Counted from the stretch's first letter, positions 11,318-22,914 are shown. The stretch is DNA of 64,000 nt from Poa pratensis (GCA_947311845.1 CAMZMU010000034.1:94987976-95051975); one strand, 5' to 3'. The notes: generated by a model not told the origin, from the letters alone. Made by a program: numbers and translations.

Positions 11318-14300
11318 ATGGAAGCGGCCGTTGGGGCAGCGAACTGGCTTCTCGGCAAGGTGCTCACCAAGCTGTCCGATGACTTGGTGGCTGCGTTCGT
11401 GGCCAGCTCCGAGCTCGGCCACAACTTCGAGAGCATCAAGCTCCAGCTGCTGTACACCCAAGGGCTGCTGCACGAAGCCCAGGACAGGGCGGCGGGCACC
11501 AACCCCAACCCTGGCCTGCAGGGCTTGCTGGCGAGGCTGAGCACGAAGGCCGACGAGGCTGAGGACATGCTGGATGAGATCCACTACTTCATGATCCAGG
11601 ACATGCTAGATGGCACCGGCGAGGCCACCGTGCAGGAGCCCGCTCCACATATGGGGGATGTCCTCCGTGGCCACGCTCGCGATGGTCGCCATGCTATTCG
11701 CCACACTGTCGGTAACTGCCTTCAATGCTTTTCGTGTTGTTCGCCTACAAAGGATGATGATTATGCTGCCACCAGTAGTAACCCACACAATGCAACCAAG
11801 TCTTCTAGGGGTAATGATGGTGATGGCAGTGTTGAAAAGCTGTCGTTTGACAGAGTAGTCATGTCCAATAAAATCAAGTCAGTAATAGAGGACATGATCT
11901 CCATATGTGGACCTGTTTCTAACTTGCTTAAGATTGCACACCAGAGTAGCACTGAAACTAGCACAGTCATCACCCTCAGAAGGCCTCCCACAGGTTCGCT
12001 AATGGCACAAGATAGATTGTATGGGAGGGGTGTCATTTTTGAGAAAACGGTAGATGCGCTCGCCGGTGGCACATATCACGGTGAAACCCTCTCTGTTATG
12101 CCATTTGTTGGTCCTGGGGGTATAGGAAAGACAACTTTCACCCAACACTTGTATAATGATAAAAGGATCGAGGGGCAATTCACTGTCAGGGTCTGGCTAT
12201 GTGTTTCAACTGATTTTGATGTGCATAAGCTCACTCGGCAGATACATAGCTACATACCTGCAATTGAAAACGAAGAATACCCATGTTCAAATGAAACGGC
12301 CAGTTTAGACCAGCTTCAAAAATCCATCGCAGAGAGACTGAAGTCTAAAAGGTTTTTAATTGTATTGGATGATATATGGAAATGCAATAGTAAGGGTGAC
12401 TGGGAAACCCTATTGGTCCCATTGAGAAATGGGGAATCCAAAGGGAACATGGTTCTTGTCACAACTCGATTTCCATATATAGCACATATGGTAAAAACAA
12501 TTGATCCAGTAGAACTCCATGGTTTGGAACCTGATGACTTCTTCACATTATTTGAAGCATGCATATTTGGTCGTAACAAACCGCCTGGCCATTATGAAGA
12601 TGACTTAGTTGATGTTGCAAGAGATATTGCAAAGAGGCTAAAGGGTTCACCACTAGCAGCTAATACAGTTGGTAGATTATTGAGGAAAAACCTTTCTCGG
12701 GAATATTGGATGGGAGTTCTTGAAAAGAATGAGTGGCAACATACGAAAAATGATGACGACATTATGCCATCTCTAAAAATTAGCTATGATTACCTTCCTT
12801 TCTATTTGAAAAAATGCTTTTCATATTTTGCCCTCTTCCCTGAAGATTATAGCTTTAACAATTTAGAAATTAATTGGTTTTGGACTGCAATAGGTATCAT
12901 AGACTCTAGTCAGCATAGCAATAAGAATTACTTAGAAGAACTAGTGGACAATGGTTTCCTCATGCTGAAGGGAAGTGATGAATTTGGTCAATGCTATGTG
13001 ATGCATGATTTATTGCATGAGCTATGTCGGAATATCTCATCGCTAGAATGCGTCAATATAAGTAGTTCAAGTTTTAGAGCTGATGGCATCCCACAATCTA
13101 TTCGGCATTTGTCAATCACCATAGAAGATATATGTGATGAAAGTTTTGAAGAAGAAATGGGAAAATTGAAGAGCGTGATAGACGTTGGAAATTTGCGGGC
13201 GTTGATGATTTTTAAATTACATGATGCAAGAACAACTAATATTTTAAAAGATACATTTGAAGAAATAAAGGGTCTAAGAGTTCTGTTTATATCGATGAAT
13301 ACTCCACAATCTTTGCCAAACAGCTTTTCAAATCTTATCCACCTCCAATACCTTAAAATTAGTTCACCTTATATAGTAGAGATGGCTTTACCTAGCTCAT
13401 TATCTAGATTTTACCACTTGAAATTCTTGGACCTCAAATACTGGTGTGGAAGTAAAAATTTGCCTAAAGACATTAGCCGCCTTGTGAACCTACGCCATTT
13501 CCACTCATCTAAAGAATTCCATTCCAATATTCCCGAGGTTGGAAAGATGAAGTGTTTACAAGAGCTTAAAGAGTTCTATGTTAAGAAAGAGAATATCGGG
13601 TTTGAATTGAGAGAGCTGGGGGAATTGAGGGAGCTTGGAGGAGAACTTAGTATATGTAATCTTGAAACGGTGAGGTCCAAGGGAGAAGCTAGTGATGCCA
13701 AATTGAAGAACAAAAGAAAGCTCACAGAGCTGACATTAGTTTGGGGTACAGAGCACCAGACTATAGATGATGATGTTCTGGCTGGTCTTCATCCACCACA
13801 TAATCTGAGAGTGCTTCGCATTATAAATGCTGGTGTTGCAGATGGTCCTAGTTGGTTGTACGGTGACATTAGCACAAAAAGGTTGGAGTCTCTCCATCTG
13901 GAGGGTGTATCCTGGGGCACACTTCCACCTTTTGAGCAGCTGCCACACCTCACCAAACTCATTTTGAAGAATATTGCTGGGATGCGTGTATTCGGGCCTG
14001 GTGTTGGTGGTGTTACAGAGAGAAGTTTCACCCACTTGAAGGAAATTGTGTTTGAGGATATGTCTGAACTTGTGGAGTGGGTGGGTAGACCAAATAATGC
14101 CCATCAGTTTTCAAGGCTTGAAAGGATAACATTTGGAGATTGCCCCCTCCTCTGCTCATTTCCCTTCTTGGAGTGCTCTGACATGTTTACCAACCTGTGT
14201 ACACTTGAGATTGATAACTGCCCGAAACTGTCTCAGTTTCCCCCTATGCCTCACACCTCCACACTAACAAATGTCCGCGTGAAAAATGATGGGTCAAAGT

Positions 14301-14323
14301 TGTTCTACAATGAGGGGAATTGA
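11318..14323 (+). CDS. CC-NB-ARC-LRR disease resistance protein (NLR1), prematurely stopped
   Basis: This is an intracellular immune receptor of the plant CC-NLR class, which senses pathogen effectors and triggers defence. The ORF gives 1001 residues from the ATG at 11318, chosen because the typical N terminus MEAAVGAANWLLGKVL starts there. Visible motifs: an EDVID-like AEDMLDE in the coiled coil near residue 85; P-loop GPGGIGKTT at 265-273; kinase-2 LDDIW at 350-354 (the W is typical of CC-type); RNBS-B VLVTTR at 379-384; GLPL variant GSPLAA at 443-448; RNBS-D-like CFSYFALFPEDY; and MHD at 562-564. LRRs follow from about residue 580. All nucleotide-binding motifs look intact. The stop at 14321-14323 falls inside the LRR domain, and the same domain resumes at 14390 in the same frame. 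Either a truncated receptor or a recent pseudogene is possible. Confidence 0.9.
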   Translation: MEAAVGAANWLLGKVLTKLSDDLVAAFVASSELGHNFESIKLQLLYTQGLLHEAQDRAAGTNPNPGLQGLLARLSTKADEAEDMLDEIHYFMIQDMLDGTGEATVQEPAPHMGDVLRGHARDGRHAIRHTVGNCLQCFSCCSPTKDDDYAATSSNPHNATKSSRGNDGDGSVEKLSFDRVVMSNKIKSVIEDMISICGPVSNLLKIAHQSSTETSTVITLRRPPTGSLMAQDRLYGRGVIFEKTVDALAGGTYHGETLSVMPFVGPGGIGKTTFTQHLYNDKRIEGQFTVRVWLCVSTDFDVHKLTRQIHSYIPAIENEEYPCSNETASLDQLQKSIAERLKSKRFLIVLDDIWKCNSKGDWETLLVPLRNGESKGNMVLVTTRFPYIAHMVKTIDPVELHGLEPDDFFTLFEACIFGRNKPPGHYEDDLVDVARDIAKRLKGSPLAANTVGRLLRKNLSREYWMGVLEKNEWQHTKNDDDIMPSLKISYDYLPFYLKKCFSYFALFPEDYSFNNLEINWFWTAIGIIDSSQHSNKNYLEELVDNGFLMLKGSDEFGQCYVMHDLLHELCRNISSLECVNISSSSFRADGIPQSIRHLSITIEDICDESFEEEMGKLKSVIDVGNLRALMIFKLHDARTTNILKDTFEEIKGLRVLFISMNTPQSLPNSFSNLIHLQYLKISSPYIVEMALPSSLSRFYHLKFLDLKYWCGSKNLPKDISRLVNLRHFHSSKEFHSNIPEVGKMKCLQELKEFYVKKENIGFELRELGELRELGGELSICNLETVRSKGEASDAKLKNKRKLTELTLVWGTEHQTIDDDVLAGLHPPHNLRVLRIINAGVADGPSWLYGDISTKRLESLHLEGVSWGTLPPFEQLPHLTKLILKNIAGMRVFGPGVGGVTERSFTHLKEIVFEDMSELVEWVGRPNNAHQFSRLERITFGDCPLLCSFPFLECSDMFTNLCTLEIDNCPKLSQFPPMPHTSTLTNVRVKNDGSKLFYNEGN

Positions 14324-15421
14324 ACATTGAAGGGTATACCAGCGCTTTGGCTTTCCACAATATGGATAAAGTAGAGCAAGTGGCAATTAGTGGTGTCACA
14401 CATTACACTGTCAGACCTCCAAAAGCTAAACTCCTTGAGATATATACACTTCAAAAGATGCGACGACGTGTTTTCTGTGGAACTGGATGACAGTGTTGTC
14501 CTCCGTTCAGTTCAGGATCTTGGTCTAGAGAGCTTATGTGTTACGGGAGAATTGTTTTCAAAGGTTTTGAGGTGTTTCCCAGCTCTTTCCACGATTTCCA
14601 TCAGGAATTGCGAGAGCCTGGAACTGCTGCCTGTGGAGGATGGAGGACTCTCGAACCTCAGGATGCTCCAATCATTTAAAGGATACGATTGTGGGGAGTT
14701 GTTCTCTCGGTGGCCCATGGGAGAAGTAGGTGGAGGAGCTCATGCCATAAAGCCTTTCCCTAATTCCCTTAGAGAACTTGATATTTTCTCACAGCCAAGC
14801 ATGCATTCATTGGGTCTGCTCTCAAACCTCACGTCTCTCACGAGTCTATGTCTAGAAGCTTGTAAAAGATTAACAATGGATGGGTTCAACCCTCTCATCA
14901 CAGTCAACCTCAAGAAATTGTCCATATATGCTATGTCTAGGGACGAGGAGTACATTTCTATATTAGAAGGTCTGCTCCCAGGGATTGCAAGGAGCAGATT
15001 ACTGCATACAGGTTCATTCCAATTGGAAGAATTTCAGGCGGATAGCATCTCGGCAATGCTTACTGCTCCCGTTTGCAGCCACCTTCCCGCTACCCTGCAC
15101 AGATTGGAGTTCTCTTATGATCAGCACGTGACAGCCTTCACGGAAGAGCAAGAGCAAGTGCTTCAGCTCCTCACCTCACTCCAATTTCTACAATTTTATT
15201 GTTGCGTGAATCTGCAATCCCTCCCTGTGCTACGTGGCCTTTCTTCTCTCAAGGCACTACAAATCTACAGTTGTAAGAAAATCCTATCTCTGCCGCCCAA
15301 GGAGAGCCTCCCCACTTCACTGGAAGTGCTAGATGTATCGGATTGCAGTCCCGAGCTTACCGAGCAAGCCGAAAAACTGAAAGGAGCAGACCCATGGTTT
15401 TCGGTAGAAGTATCGACTTAA
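14324..15421 (+). pseudogene. C-terminal LRR part of NLR1, cut off by the premature stop
   Basis: From 14390 to 15421 an open frame of 343 codons continues the LRR domain (LNSLRYIHFKRCDD, LSTISIRNCESLELLP, SLKALQIYSCKKILSLP) and ends VEVST, a plausible natural C terminus. The join is broken. Between about 14311 and 14397 the homologous residues (ELNIEGYTSALAFHNMDKV) are in a different frame. Compared with the NLR2 copy at 63640-63800, NLR1 lacks one base before about 14329 and two bases at about 14392-14400, a net loss of three. An intron is unlikely because at most 66 bp separates the two frames. Independent translation is not expected, since the listed frame has no ATG at its start. Confidence 0.85.
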
Positions 15422-16003
15422 TTTGAGGTAACGCCTCCCCATATGCCTAGCTTCTGAGAACAACTGACACGCTGCATGTTTCAATTGCAGCGCGTCTGTG
15501 GTTTTGACTTCCGCTCCCTCTCAGCCGTTATTTTGCAGCGCCTCCTGCAAAATAGACTTCCGCTCCCTGCCCTCGTCTCTGTCTTCCTCTCAGCGGCCGC
15601 CATCTTCCTCGCCTACCTTCTCGAGCTCTACCGGATCCTGCGCCTCTGGGCCGGCCGCACTGCCACTCCACATACTCCAACTCCTACCTCAACCTCGCCA
15701 GCACCGGCCGCGCCCCCGTCACCGCCGTCCTGGGGGGTGACGCCGAGCTGCTCGTCGACCTCTCCCGCGTCGTCCCGCGCCAGCAGATCATACACAACGG
15801 CCAGCTCTTCCGCTACGTCTATGGGGGGACCTCGCTGCCGATCTGGCACGGAAAGATCCAGCGGTTCATCCCGCCCCCACTGTCAGATCCCAGGGATGGA
15901 ATCGACAGTAAACGCAGGTTTGACACCCACTCTCAATTTGAGGTGATGTCTCCCCATATGCCTCGCTTCTCAGACCTGACAGGCTACATGTTTCAATTGC
16001 AGT
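15422..16003 (+). repeat. Duplicated intron-exon cassette downstream of NLR1
   Basis: The block 15418-15490 (AATTTGAGGTAACGCCTCC up to a TTTCAATTGCAG acceptor) recurs at 15930-16003 (CAATTTGAGGTGATGTCTCC up to TTTCAATTGCAG). Each copy looks like a short intron with a GAG/GT donor and a CAG acceptor followed by exon-like GC-rich sequence. The period is about 512 bp. The first copy directly follows the NLR1 stop codon, so it may be a 3'-UTR intron of NLR1 or the start of the unidentified gene. Confidence 0.6.
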
Positions 16004-16400
16004 GCGTTAGAGCTAGCTGCATCAGGAATTCAGGAATCTTCCTCGAGGTCCACCGGATCCTGCGCCTTTGGGCCTCCCCCGAGGCCGCACTGCCACTCCG
16101 CCTACTCCAACTCCTACCTCCCCTCGCCATCTCCGATCTCTTCTGCGTCGTCCCGCGCCAGCAGATCATACACGAGGACCTTGCTGCCGACCTGGCCCAG
16201 AACGAGCAGTCCATCCGGGCCGCGTGATCCAGCGCCCAGCGCTCCGACCTGGCTTGGTCCGAAGAGTCCGTGCCGTGGCGTGTTCGAGGAGGCCTAGCCC
16301 TGGCCCTGCGGGATCCAGCTGCTGCTCCTGCCCGCCGCCATCAATGTCAAGCCCATCAGGTTTGTTTTGTTGCTTGCCTCACGTACTGAATTGAACAACC
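15489..16400 (+). pseudogene. Unidentified gene family, first pair of exon copies
   Basis: 15489-15946 encodes, in shifting frames, a hydrophobic segment (LVSVFLSAAAIFLAYLLELY, a likely membrane span) and then, in another frame, VPRQQIIHNGQLFRYVYGGT. A second, shorter copy at 16004-16360 repeats RILRLWA and VPRQQIIHED, and ends with a frame reading GVFEEA and then PAAINVKPIR before a CAGGTTTG donor-like site. Both have frameshifts and stops. I do not recognise the family. The recurring pieces (LYRILRLW, VPRQQIIH, HADED, DAHHGVFEE, PAADVTV) suggest one multi-exon protein with a membrane anchor, now broken. Confidence 0.5.
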
Positions 16401-17447
16401 ATGTGTAGTGTTCACAGTCTTGCTAATGAAATTTAGAATTGAGAATCGATTACTTTTTTCTCATTGATAATCACAAGTCTTAAGGTTCAGGATTTGGCGT
16501 TCCTACAATGTATCAAGAATTTAGAACCAACCTTATAAGTGATCTACCACCAAGGTTCCCCACCCATTGAAGTGATAGGAAAACTGTGTCATGAACTTGT
16601 GTTTTCGGAAACAATATACGGTTAAGAACCTCATGTTGATGTCAGAGGAAAGCTTAGAACAGTCTTTACAATCTTGCTAATTAAATAGAACATTATGTGT
16701 CAGATCACCATGATATGTTAACCTGGAAGTATGGAATATTTCTACTTCGAATTTCTGTTTCTCTCCCTCAACTTTTTTTCTATTTCTGCTGCAACCTATG
16801 CCTTCAAAATACTTGTGGCGATTCATGATTCACTGCTACTCACCACAATTCACACTAAAGATATATATTCTGAACCATATGGAGAATTCAGACTTGTCAT
16901 ACGAGTAAAGCAAGAAGAAATTGTAAGCAAATTAGTCTATACTCTGTAAACTAAATGAGAGTTTTTATTTCAGGAAAAGGTGGTTTTGCTTCTGCAGTGC
17001 AACTGATATGAATCATTGCACCGCAGGGCTGGTGATATGCGGCTCTCTCCAGGCGGGTACGTAGCTGCAACATTCCTTCTGATGACGATGGCAGACTTCA
17101 ATGACCAACTCTCCTATCGGCAGGACCGCCTCACTGGCAACACCAACGACCTCCTTGAGTTCCAAAGCATGGATGTTGCTGTATCCTGGCACCGGCATGT
17201 TCGGCCTCTGGACCATGTCCATCTCTTGCATGGCGACTCTACAGCTTCATCGAGCATGAAGAGGATATAAACGTAGTTGACCGAGGACATACCACTGGCC
17301 ACAGACGCAATGTCTCTGCTAGTCCCAGTCCCTGCTGATGGTATCACCAACAAGCTCGTCAGGTGTGTACCTCAGTACCTGACTATGATCGCATTTGTGC
17401 TCCTGCTTGCTTGAAAATCAGCAAACTCACATCCGGAGTATTATTTA
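16401..17447 (+). pseudogene. Unidentified gene family: intron-like sequence and a further exon
   Basis: Most of this stretch is AT-rich and intron-like. An exon-like, GC-richer block at 17010-17360 follows a TTGCACCGCAG acceptor and reads DMRLSPGGYVAATFLLMTMA and then NDLLEFQ, changing frame to LYSFIEHEEDINVVD. The segment ends in CTCGTCAGGTGTGTACC, a donor-like site. It is probably another exon of the family seen on either side. No catalytic or binding motif is recognised. Confidence 0.4.
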
Positions 17448-17562
17448 CTGCTCCCTCTGATCCATATATATCATCACTGAATCGGATGTGTCTACACATC
17501 TTTTAGTACTAGAGAGTAGATACATCTGATTCACCGACAACTAATAAGAATCAGAGGGAGTA
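17448..17562. mobile_element. Stowaway-like MITE, about 115 bp
   Basis: The ends CTCCCTCTGATCC and GATTC/AGAATCAGAGGGAG are inverted repeats, and TA dinucleotides flank both sides (17446-17447 and 17563-17564 within one or two bases). The internal halves ATCGGATGTGTCTACAC and GTAGATACATCTGAT also pair. It lies inside the duplicated pseudogene region, in an intron-like stretch. Confidence 0.7.
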
Positions 17563-17639
17563 CTAAGATACTGGATTAGCACCATTATGCAATGTTGGAA
17601 ATATTGATGGATATGTAGAAAATTAATCAGTATTTACGA

Positions 17640-18900
17640 TCTTGCCAAGAAAATTATATTTGCCGCAGCTTCCCCAGATGTGTTAATTTAGAAGTATGTG
17701 ATGATCTTTTCGGTCCTCGTAGGATCAGCATTGCCCTTCATTTAGATCCTATTTTTCCTCAGTGCCTTGAGAAGAACAATTGTCCAAGCGTACATTCTGC
17801 AGCTTAATATGATGTCCTATTCTGTGCACAGGGCTCCAGAATCGAAACCAATATAGATCACATTTGGCTCCCTGTGAATTGTTGCTCCGTGTGCAACTTC
17901 ACATTCTATTGCTAGATCGCAGCTAAACCTTGCCCGCTCTGAAGGAGTCTGTCCAGGACGCGCACCATGGGGTGTTCGAGGAAGTGGAGCCCTGGCACCA
18001 CAGGATCCAGCAGGTCCTCCCGGCAGCCGATGTCACTGTCAGGTTTTGATTATGACAACATTTTTTTGTTGATTGTGCTTGCATTCAGGAAACTCGCATA
18101 CAAAGTAGTTACTAGTGAGTATTCAGAAGCAATAAATTGGGCGCCATTGTGCTAGTGTTTTGAAATACTGAAAGATAAATACAATTTACTTACAATCCAA
18201 GGTTACCAGTCAGACAAAGAGCTTGGCAGTTAAGGACGAAATAATGTATCTCATTCATCATTACAAACTGTAAGACTCAGAATTAGGAGTTCCTAAAGTT
18301 ACCAATTCACCAAGTATATTGATCTGGTTCAAAAGAAAATATATTGATCTTCACAATATATGGTTAGAATATCATGTCACCTTCAGAAAAGAAGTTACAA
18401 TTGTCCTTAATATTGCCAAGATAAATTTAGAACATTGTGTTGCATCTAGTCAATATATGTTAAATTGGAACTATGGAATATTTCCATTTAATCTGCTAAT
18501 TTATGATGCTAAGAAGTTTCCCATTTAATCTGCTTATTTATGATGCAAAGCATGTTGTCAAAGTACTTGCTATTTGCAGTAAAGATATATGTTGCAAACT
18601 TGGTAGAAGGGTAAACTAAAAGGAAATAGCTACGCAAACTATTTTATGTATCTTGAATTAAACTGAAGGAGAACCGTTATTTCAAACGAGATGGTGTTCT
18701 TATTTCAGTGCCTAGTGCCTTCAGAAGAACATCTGCACAAACATCCTACATCCAGATATTACAGCAACGAAGTGTTGCCCTTGATTTGACCACTGATTCC
18801 AAAGGTCAGTTTTCCATTCTTTCCGTCAAAACAGGAAATCCAGTGTGCCATAAGCTGGTTTTCAGGACTTGGTACATACTGACTTGTTAATATTGTTTAC
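17640..18900 (+). repeat. 1.3-kb direct repeat, copy A
   Basis: This segment matches 20190-21600 in the same orientation (shared words GCTTCCCCAGATGTGTTAA, GTGATGATCTTTTCGGT, CTGTGCACAGG, GAACATTGTGT). Each copy includes an exon-like piece reading LKESVQDAHHGVFEEVEPWH and then PAADVTV at about 17940-18045, plus intron-like AT-rich sequence. The repeat distance is about 2.55 kb. Copy A encodes the glutamate-rich version and is followed by a stop soon after the predicted exon. Confidence 0.75.
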
Positions 18901-20189
18901 CCGTTCAGTTTGTCCTCTCAACTTTTGAACTCCAACCTGGAAGAATTCATGATTCAAGGGGTACAATGACTGCTATGGACCTTGGTGACACAATGTTTGT
19001 CGAGTATTCGCTTTGCCAAGCTGCACAATGGAGCAATTGTGGTGTGAATTTGGCTAGCTCACCAAGGAGCTAATTAAGGTACTTAACTGATATGCAACAG
19101 TATGTTCCTGTTCATCCCACTAAACCATCTTCTTAATTCACTTCCTATTTTTATTCAGCCGAAAGAAACATATGTTGTGAAGCTTAAGATGGTATGGCAG
19201 GAGCCTTTCCTACTGTCATAAAAGTTTCAAAAAAAAAAAAGCTTAAGATGGTATCATATTTCTGGGTCTAGAACTCCAGGATCGACGCTGGTATGTGTAG
19301 ATTCTGACGCATTAACACATGTGATCTGAAGATTCAATATACCGAATTCTGCAGTAAACACATCAACCGGTTGGATGTTTGTATCGCTGTAGCCAGCAAC
19401 CTGACCTCTGCTCTGGATGTATCTGTTTTGCAGCGGAATGGCAACCCCTTTTATGTGAACACAAGAACTCAGGCAGCTGCCTCTTTCCCAGTGACGAAGA
19501 CACACATACGGCATCCCATTCCCTCGAAGACACGCTAGTTGTGTCTAATGCTACTCCGCATACTCCAACTCTTAATCGACCTCGCCTTCCTCAACCCTGG
19601 CACCCGGCGCGCGGTGTGATCTGGCCCAACACCGAGCGGCTTGTCCACCTCTTCTGTGTCGTCTCGTGGCAGTACTGCACTAGGTTACCCGCACGAGGAA
19701 CTGCTCTTTTTCCATGCCGACGAGGACCTTTTGGCTGACATGGCTCACTCTTGAGGGATCTGTCCAAGACGCTCGCCATTGCCGCCGTAATCTCTGGCAG
19801 CTTCTCCTGGACGCCGAGCATCACCGTCAAGCACATCAGGTATTGGACGTTAATTATGAAACTCGGCATGTATACTGTTACTAGTAACAGATAGTAAACT
19901 GAATCTTTCTATTTCTATTATTTCTATCTAACAGCCTAACCGGTCATATGTATGATTTTTCCAGCAGTAGTATGGACAATAGCTTACCAATTGAGGACCA
20001 AATACTCCGAGTATGCGTTCATACAATATCTGTCGAGAATTCAGGATCTACCTTATAACCTACAAAGGGTCCCTACCTTTCGAAATGCTTGTTAGGATAA
20101 TTTGTATGATGCAACTTCATTTCAGGCACAATAAATAAACAGTTAAGAACAGAACATGTGTGATCATTATTTACGATCTTGTTAAGAAA
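18901..20189 (+). pseudogene. Unidentified gene family: middle fragments
   Basis: At about 19540-19860 the sequence encodes, in broken frames, NPGTRRAV, a stretch with LVHLFCVVSW, and FFHADEDLLADMAHS, followed by AGCTTCTCCTGGACGCCGAG and a TCAGGT donor-like end. The same series recurs at 21760-22050. An A-rich run at 19227-19240 is also present. No continuous frame survives. The role of the protein is unknown to me. Confidence 0.45.
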
Positions 20190-21600
20190 ATTAAATATGC
20201 GTCAGCTTCCCCAGATGTGTTAACTTGGAAGTATGTGATGATCTTTTCGGTTCTCGTAGGATCACCATTGCCCTTAATTCAGATCCTATTTTTCTTCAGT
20301 GCCTTGAGAACAACAACTGTCCAACCGTACATTCTGAAACTTAATATGGTGTCCTATTCTGTGCACAGGACTCCAGAATCGAAGCCAGTATGTATCACTT
20401 TTGGCTCGCTCTGAATTGTTGCTCCGTGTGGAACTTGGCGTTCTATTGGTAGCTCACAGCTAGACCTTGCCCGCTCTGAAGGAGTCTGTCTGGGACGCGC
20501 ACCATGGGGTGTTCCAGGAAGCAGAGCCCTGGCACCACAACATCCAGCAGCTCCTCCCGGCAGCCGACGTCACTGTCAAGCACATGACGTGAGTTTTGAC
20601 TACGATAACATTTTTTTGTTGACTGTACTTGCATTCAGGAAACTGGCATACAAAGTAGTCACTAGTAAGTATTCAGAAGTAATAATTTGGGCGCCAGTGT
20701 GCTAGTGTTTGGAAATACTGAAAGATACAGACAGTTTATTTAGCACTCCAAGGTTGGTTGCCAGACAAGAGCTTAGCAATTAAGGACTAAACACTGTTAC
20801 CTCATTCATCATTACAAACTGTAAGATTCAGAATTAGGAGTTCCTAGAGTTACCAATTTACCAAGTATATTTATCTGGTTCAAAAGAAAATATATTTATA
20901 TGCACAATATATGCTTAGAACATCATGTTACCGTCAGAAAAGAAGTTACAACTGCCCTTAATCTTGCCAAGACAAATTTAGAACATTGTGTGGCATCTAG
21001 TCAATATATGTTAAATTGGAAGTATGGAATATGTCCATTTAATCGGGTAATTTATGATGCGAAGAAGTTTTCATTCAATCTGCTTATTTATGATGCAAAG
21101 CATGTTGTCAAGGTACTTGCAATTTACAATGATTTATTATTCACCGGTCACCACAATTCACACAAAAGATATCTGTTGCGAACTTGGCAGCAGGGTAAAC
21201 TAAAAGGAAATTGCAACGCAAACTATTTTTATATATCTTCAGCTACACTAAAAGAGAACCGTTATTTCAGACGAGATGTTATTCTTATTTCAGTGCCTTG
21301 AGAACAACTGCCCAAGCATATACATCAGGACATTTTGAAGCATCATTTCATCCTATCTATATTTATCTATCTAACAGTGAATTGCGGCAGTTGGTAGCTT
21401 TGCATTCAGGACAGAGCTCCTTCGTCCAGATAATTACAGCAACGAAGCATTGCTCTAGATATTTTGAAGATGTTGTGTCCTTGATTTGATGACAGATTCC
21501 AAAGGTCAGTTTGCCATTCTTTCCGTCAAAACAGGCAATCCAGTGTGCCATATGCTGCCTTTCAGGGCTTGGTACATACTGACATAAATTTGGTTTAACC
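20190..21600 (+). repeat. 1.3-kb direct repeat, copy B
   Basis: This is the second copy of 17640-18900. Its exon-like piece at 20465-20590 reads LKESVWDAHHGVFQEAEPWH and then PAADVTVKHM. It contains an extra segment near 21120-21240 (including CACAATTCACAC) that is shorter in copy A. The two copies show frequent single-base differences, so the duplication is not recent. Confidence 0.75.
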
Positions 21601-22480
21601 GTTCAGTTTTTCCTCTCAACTTCTGAACTCAGGCACACCTGGGGCATCCCATTCACTCAAAGACACACTCGTTGTGGCCCTCCTTTGCTAGCATTTCCGT
21701 GATGTCCACTGCATTCGCTCCCGCTGGTGCGCCTGCTAGCTGTGTCTTCTGCTACTCCGCATACTACAACTCTTAATCGACCTCGCCTTCTTCAACCCTG
21801 GCACCCGGCGTGCTCACGTCGTCATTGGTGTGATCAGGCGCAACACCGAGCGGCTTGTCCACCTCTTCTGTATCGTCTCGTGGCACTAGCTTATCCACGA
21901 GGACCTGCTCTTTTTCCATGCCGACGAGGACCTCGTGGCTGACATGGCTCACTCTGAGGGATCTGTCCAAGACGCATGCCATTGCCTGACGCCATAATCT
22001 CTGGCAGCTTCTCCTGGATGCCGGCATACCGTCAAGCACATCAGGTATGGGATGTTAACTATGAAACTCATCATGTATACAGATACTACTAACAGATAGT
22101 AAACTGAGTCTTTCTGTTTCTATCTAACAGCCTTACCTGTCCTCTGTATCTGCTTTCCAGCAGAGTTCATGTGCACCGCATCCTTGTACCTCCGGTGTGC
22201 CTACCCGCGCGCTTGGTGCATACTGTGCAGTTCTGCCTACTCTGCCCCGTACGCTGACAATACCGCAATCTTCGACTCTGGTAACGCCTGGGCCCACTTA
22301 GCCGGCATAATATGTGGCCGACACAGAACGGCAGCAGGCAGCAACTCCACCACCATCCACGTTCTGCGCCAGTAGGGCCATACGTTGGGCTCCACCTGCA
22401 GCTCTCAGATGGATGACTCCAGAGGCATGAGAAGGGGGTAATCTTCATTGTAAAAGGAGACCCTGTAATTCGTCGTGTAC
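21601..22480 (+). pseudogene. Unidentified gene family: last exons and 3' UTR copy
   Basis: The block 21760-22050 is the best preserved version of one exon. A nearly open frame reads NPGTRRAHVVIGVIRRNTER, then LFCIVSWH, then FFHADEDLVADMAHSEG, and ends at a CATCAGGTATGG donor-like site. The final exon at 22160-22375 follows a TTTCCAGCAG acceptor and contains DNTAIFDSGNAWAHLAGI. 22160-22460 matches 5355-5640. Frameshifts between the exons make a working gene doubtful. Transcript evidence would be needed to define it. Confidence 0.5.
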
Positions 22481-22914
22481 ATATTAAATCTGTTGATCAT
22501 CATCGTGTAGATACTAAAGGTGTCGATCATGGCCGTGTTAGATAATTAATGAGTTGATTGATGTATGTAACCGCTTGATCATGTGAAATTTTTGAACCAT
22601 AGAATGAGTCTGGTTTCTCTCATAATATGCCCTTGAATTAGGAGATGCCCAACTTTGATTCAAGATGCATGGCATATCTTACAGAATCCTTGTATATATG
22701 TATACACATTAAGGCAACTGAATTATTTACAAAATCTGTTGGTCGTAGCAACAATGACCGAGTTAGATTAAATTAACGTGGCGTTTGACACTAGCTAGTT
22801 GTATATTTTACTACGAGACTCGTGCTGAGTACAAAACTACAAATAGGTGGCGTCTGACTAATCCTTAATCACAGTTAGTTATTAGTATTAATTAATGTGC
22901 TACCGAATGTAAAC
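22481..22914. other. Flank shared with 5700-6266
   Basis: No gene is visible. The sequence corresponds in order and orientation to the stretch before the first tRNA-like unit (for example CACTAGCTAGTTGTA and CCTTAATCACA). It is part of the same segmental duplication. Confidence 0.5.

Noticed and set aside
14324..14389. Short intron joining the two NLR1 frames
   Set aside because: The largest GT-AG segment that would fit is only about 55 bp, below normal plant intron size, and the homologous coding sequence continues through it in another frame.
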